Source: a virus. Taken from it: 21,917 nucleotides of DNA. Where the stretch lies: IMG/VR virus record IMGVR_UViG_3300045940_000214, positions 1 to 21,917 of that record, one strand, 5' to 3'. The notes below the pieces were generated by a model. The model was not told the origin of the DNA. It saw nothing but the letters and a program-made list of their open reading frames with translations, and did not search any database. Below, piece by piece: positions 19,882 to 21,917 of the stretch (positions are counted from its first letter, which is position 1; each line of letters begins with the position of its first letter). The translations under genes and the position numbers were made by a program.

Positions 19882-21435
19882 CTACACCACCAGAAGCGCC
19901 TCGCCCTCGCGTTCCCAGCGCGAGGCCCGTCGTTCGCGACGGATCGCCCGGTCCAGCGCCATAACAAGCCCCAACATCCCGTCGATCTTCTCGGTGCTCT
20001 TCTGCTTGTCGGGCTTGAGGTTGCCGGCGGGGTCGGTGCGCACCACCAGGTTGTCGGCGTTCCAGCGCAGCACCGGGTGCCCGCCGTGGCGCAACCGGCC
20101 GGCCAGGACCAGGTTGAGCAGCTCCTTGGTCGGCGGCGAGAGGGTGGCGAAGCCCTGGCCCATGGCCACCACGGGCAGGCCGTCGTCGCCAAGCTCCTGG
20201 GCCAGTTGCGTGGCCCCCCAGCGGTCGAAGCCCAGCTCGCGGATGCGGAACTCGGCACCCACATCGCGCAAGGTCTGGCGGATCGCGCCGTAGTCGATCA
20301 CGTTGCCCGGCGTCGCCTGCACCAGGCCCTGGCGCACCCACAGGTCGTAGGGCACGCGGTCGCGGCGGGTCCGCTCCGCCACGGTGGCCGCCGGGACCCA
20401 GAAGAACGGCAGCACGTCGTACCCCTCGGGCTCGGCGCCGTCGGGAAAGACCAGCACCAGCGCCGCCAGGTCGGTCGTGCTGGCCAGGTCGAGGCCGGCG
20501 TAGCAGTCGCGCCCGCGCAGCGCCGCCCGGTCGACCGCGCCGGCGCAGGCGTCCCACCGGTCGAGCGCCAGCCAGCGCGTCTCGCTCGCCGTCCACTGGC
20601 ACAGGTACAGGCGCCGGAAGGCGTTCTCCAGCGCCGGCACCTGGCGCGCCCGCTCCGCCAGCGCCCGCATCTCGTCGAGCGAGCGGAAGTCGCCCAGCGC
20701 CGGGTTCGCCGCGCGCCATACCGCCTCGTCGGTCCAGTCGGCGTCCTCGGGCGCCGCCCGGATGTAGGCGAAGAAGGACGGATCGTCGACCGTGCCGTCG
20801 AGCACCTGCCGGGCGTGCTCGTGCAGCTCCCAGCAGATCGAGTGCCGGTCGAACCCGGCCGTGGTGATCGCGAACGTGAGCGGCTGCCGGCGGGCCCCGG
20901 TCGACGTGGTGAGCACGTCCCACAGGTCGCGGTTCGGTTGGACGTGCAGCTCGTCGACGATCACGCCGTGGGCGTTGAATCCGTGCGAGCCGGCCGCGTC
21001 GGCCGGGATCGCCCGGTAGAAGCCGCCGTCGGGCAACAGCAGGCGCTTGGTGGCGTCGAGCACCTGGCAGCGCCGGGCCAGCTCGGCCCGGCGCTTGACC
21101 ATCTGCGCCGCCACGCCGTAGACCAGACTGGCCTGGTCGCGGTCACCGGCTGCGCCGTAGATTTCCGCGCCCGGCTCCCCATCGGCGAACAGGAGGTACA
21201 GCGCGATCCCGGCCGCCAGTTCGGTCTTACCCTGCTTGCGGGGCATCTCCACGTAGGCGGTGCGGTAGCGCCGCGTGCCGTCGGCGTTGAGCGTGCCGAA
21301 CAGCGGGCGGATCAGCTCGTGCTCCTGCCACGGCGCCAGCACGAACGGCCGGCCGGCCCACTCGCCTTTGGTGTGCACCAACAGCCGGCTGAACCAGTTC
21401 ACGGCGCGATCAGCCGCCCTAGCCGAGTAGGGCAT
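19882..21435 (-). CDS. terL: Terminase large subunit (TerL), Terminase_1 type
   Basis: 517 residues, complete. ATPase domain: Walker A PRKQGKTE (Lys70), Walker B GVIVDE (Asp161-Glu162), coupling motif ITTAG (190-194). Nuclease domain: YAGLDLAST (Asp316), LGFDRWG (Asp404) and KIDGMLGLVMALDRA (Asp485), the expected acidic cluster. The N-terminal VLAPWQEHELI and RRYRTAYVEMPRKQGK regions are typical of headful or cos packaging Terminase_1 enzymes. ATG 21435 overlaps the terS end by 17 bp. It cuts and translocates DNA into the prohead through the portal. No intein or homing endonuclease is inserted. Confidence 0.96.
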   Translation of the reverse strand: MPYSARAADRAVNWFSRLLVHTKGEWAGRPFVLAPWQEHELIRPLFGTLNADGTRRYRTAYVEMPRKQGKTELAAGIALYLLFADGEPGAEIYGAAGDRDQASLVYGVAAQMVKRRAELARRCQVLDATKRLLLPDGGFYRAIPADAAGSHGFNAHGVIVDELHVQPNRDLWDVLTTSTGARRQPLTFAITTAGFDRHSICWELHEHARQVLDGTVDDPSFFAYIRAAPEDADWTDEAVWRAANPALGDFRSLDEMRALAERARQVPALENAFRRLYLCQWTASETRWLALDRWDACAGAVDRAALRGRDCYAGLDLASTTDLAALVLVFPDGAEPEGYDVLPFFWVPAATVAERTRRDRVPYDLWVRQGLVQATPGNVIDYGAIRQTLRDVGAEFRIRELGFDRWGATQLAQELGDDGLPVVAMGQGFATLSPPTKELLNLVLAGRLRHGGHPVLRWNADNLVVRTDPAGNLKPDKQKSTEKIDGMLGLVMALDRAIRRERRASRWEREGEALLVV

Positions 21436-21874
21436 CGAGGCCTCCGTCGGCCGGCCGTTCGGGCACCGTCATGCGCGCGCGCGCTGACGGGGTCAGGCCG
21501 AACTCGTGGCAGAACGCGCGCACCAACGCGAGACTCTTCTGCGCGATCGCCACCTCGGGCCGCACGCCGACAAACCCCGTCTGGGTGGTGAACGTGAGCT
21601 CGCCGTCGCGCACCCGTTCTTCAGCCGCGCGCCACCGGCTGTACGCCTGGCAGTACCCCGCCAGCGCCGCGCGATCGACCACCGTGAGCAACCCCAACCG
21701 GCGCAGCTCGGGCGCCACCCGGCGCCACTCGCGCTTGGCTTCGGGCTCGAGCCACGCCGGGCACGCCGGAAGCCCCCCCCCGACGCTCGGCTGGGGCACC
21801 CGGTCCGGCCGCCGGGCGGTGCCCTTGAGCACCTTGAGCGCCAGCGGTTCGGGTGCCGGTCCGCGCAACCCCAC
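21419..21874 (-). CDS. terS: Terminase small subunit (P27 family)
   Basis: 151 residues with the P27 start MGLRGPAPEPLALKVLKGTARRPDR, then CPAWLEPEAKREWRRVAPELRRLGLL (helix, W.R..P.L..LGLL), VDRAALAGYCQAYSRWRAAEERV, and a C-terminal RARMTVPERP tail close to the usual R.RL. motif. GTG 21874 is the start giving the complete RGPxP motif; a G-rich stretch precedes it. Binds the packaging site and passes DNA to TerL. It is the first gene of the visible late operon. Confidence 0.92.
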   Translation of the reverse strand: MGLRGPAPEPLALKVLKGTARRPDRVPQPSVGGGLPACPAWLEPEAKREWRRVAPELRRLGLLTVVDRAALAGYCQAYSRWRAAEERVRDGELTFTTQTGFVGVRPEVAIAQKSLALVRAFCHEFGLTPSARARMTVPERPADGGLDALLG

Positions 21875-21877
21875 GCG

Positions 21878-21917
21878 CTACCCCCCGACGAGAAACACCG
21901 CGGCGTTCGCACGGTGC
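21878..21917 (-). CDS. Possible C-terminal end of an upstream gene (edge fragment)
   Basis: On the minus strand 12 codons in one frame (ending ANAAVFLVGG and TAG at 21880-21878) precede the terS GTG by 3 nt. An HNH endonuclease commonly lies upstream of terS in P27-type phages and often ends in a short hydrophobic strand, but 12 residues cannot show this. The product is not identifiable. Confidence 0.22.
   Translation of the reverse strand, partial: HRANAAVFLVGG

Larger units (their letters stand above)
1..21917. mobile_element. Temperate siphovirus genome segment (HK97-type late operon plus immunity/integration module)
   Basis: Every gene I can assign is phage-type: P27-type TerS, TerL, HK97 portal, S49 protease, HK97 capsid, connectors, tail tube, G/GT frameshift pair, tape measure, tail tip, repressor, Cro and tyrosine integrase. 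The late genes form one minus-strand block with mostly overlapping or closely spaced starts. Neither end of the element is in the window: the left edge cuts an early gene, and the right edge lies just upstream of terS. No bacterial flank is recognisable. Whether it is integrated or episomal cannot be decided here. Confidence 0.93.

Noticed and set aside
19813-21591. 592-codon plus-strand frame opposite terminase
   Set aside because: Antisense to TerL with intact catalytic motifs; no motif of its own.

Overview
The window is a segment of a high-GC, long-tailed (siphovirus-type) temperate phage or prophage. It holds a nearly complete HK97-type late operon: small and large terminase, portal, S49 prohead protease, HK97-fold capsid, connectors, tail tube, G/GT chaperones, tape measure and tail tip. 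It also holds the immunity and integration module. I see no rRNA, tRNA, CRISPR array or clearly bacterial housekeeping gene. The host cannot be named from the sequence. High GC, many GTG/TTG starts, probable leaderless transcripts and a Pro/Thr-rich linker in a secreted protein would fit a GC-rich bacterium such as a Chloroflexota or Actinomycetota member, but that is inference.

Layout. (1) 1-1503, minus strand, early lytic operon read away from the immunity region: a Cro-like XRE protein, a small CxxC protein overlapping it, a MerR/excisionase-type HTH protein, a 64-aa membrane protein and a conserved phage protein cut by the window edge. (2) 1504-1589, divergent control region with two copies of a 14-bp operator 54 bp apart; both flanking genes look leaderless or nearly so. 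(3) 1590-3447, plus strand, lysogeny operon: an XRE-S24 repressor with Cys in place of the catalytic Ser, then a tyrosine integrase. (4) 3448-3696, probable attP region with repeated TGACCAACC boxes. (5) 3697-21917, minus strand, late operon read right to left from terminase to tail tip, ending in one holin-like and one tiny membrane peptide.

How it works together. TerS/TerL package DNA through the portal into a capsid matured by the S49 protease. Connector, HK97 gp10-like and terminator-like proteins join head to tail. The tube protein polymerises on a tape measure chaperoned by G and the frameshift product GT. Hub, Dit-like and appendage proteins form the tip. The repressor/Cro pair at twin operators decides lysis or lysogeny, and the integrase with its repeats handles integration.

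Accessory points of interest are a zinc-ribbon protein inserted between protease and capsid genes, a lipoprotein-like gene between tape measure and tail tip, a mini-protein of three tandem VRTTQ repeats, and several very small ORFs. Because phage genes lie on both sides of int and the putative attP, the source may be an unintegrated or circular phage genome rather than one end of a prophage. No endolysin and no replication genes are visible; they probably lie beyond position 1 or upstream of terS.
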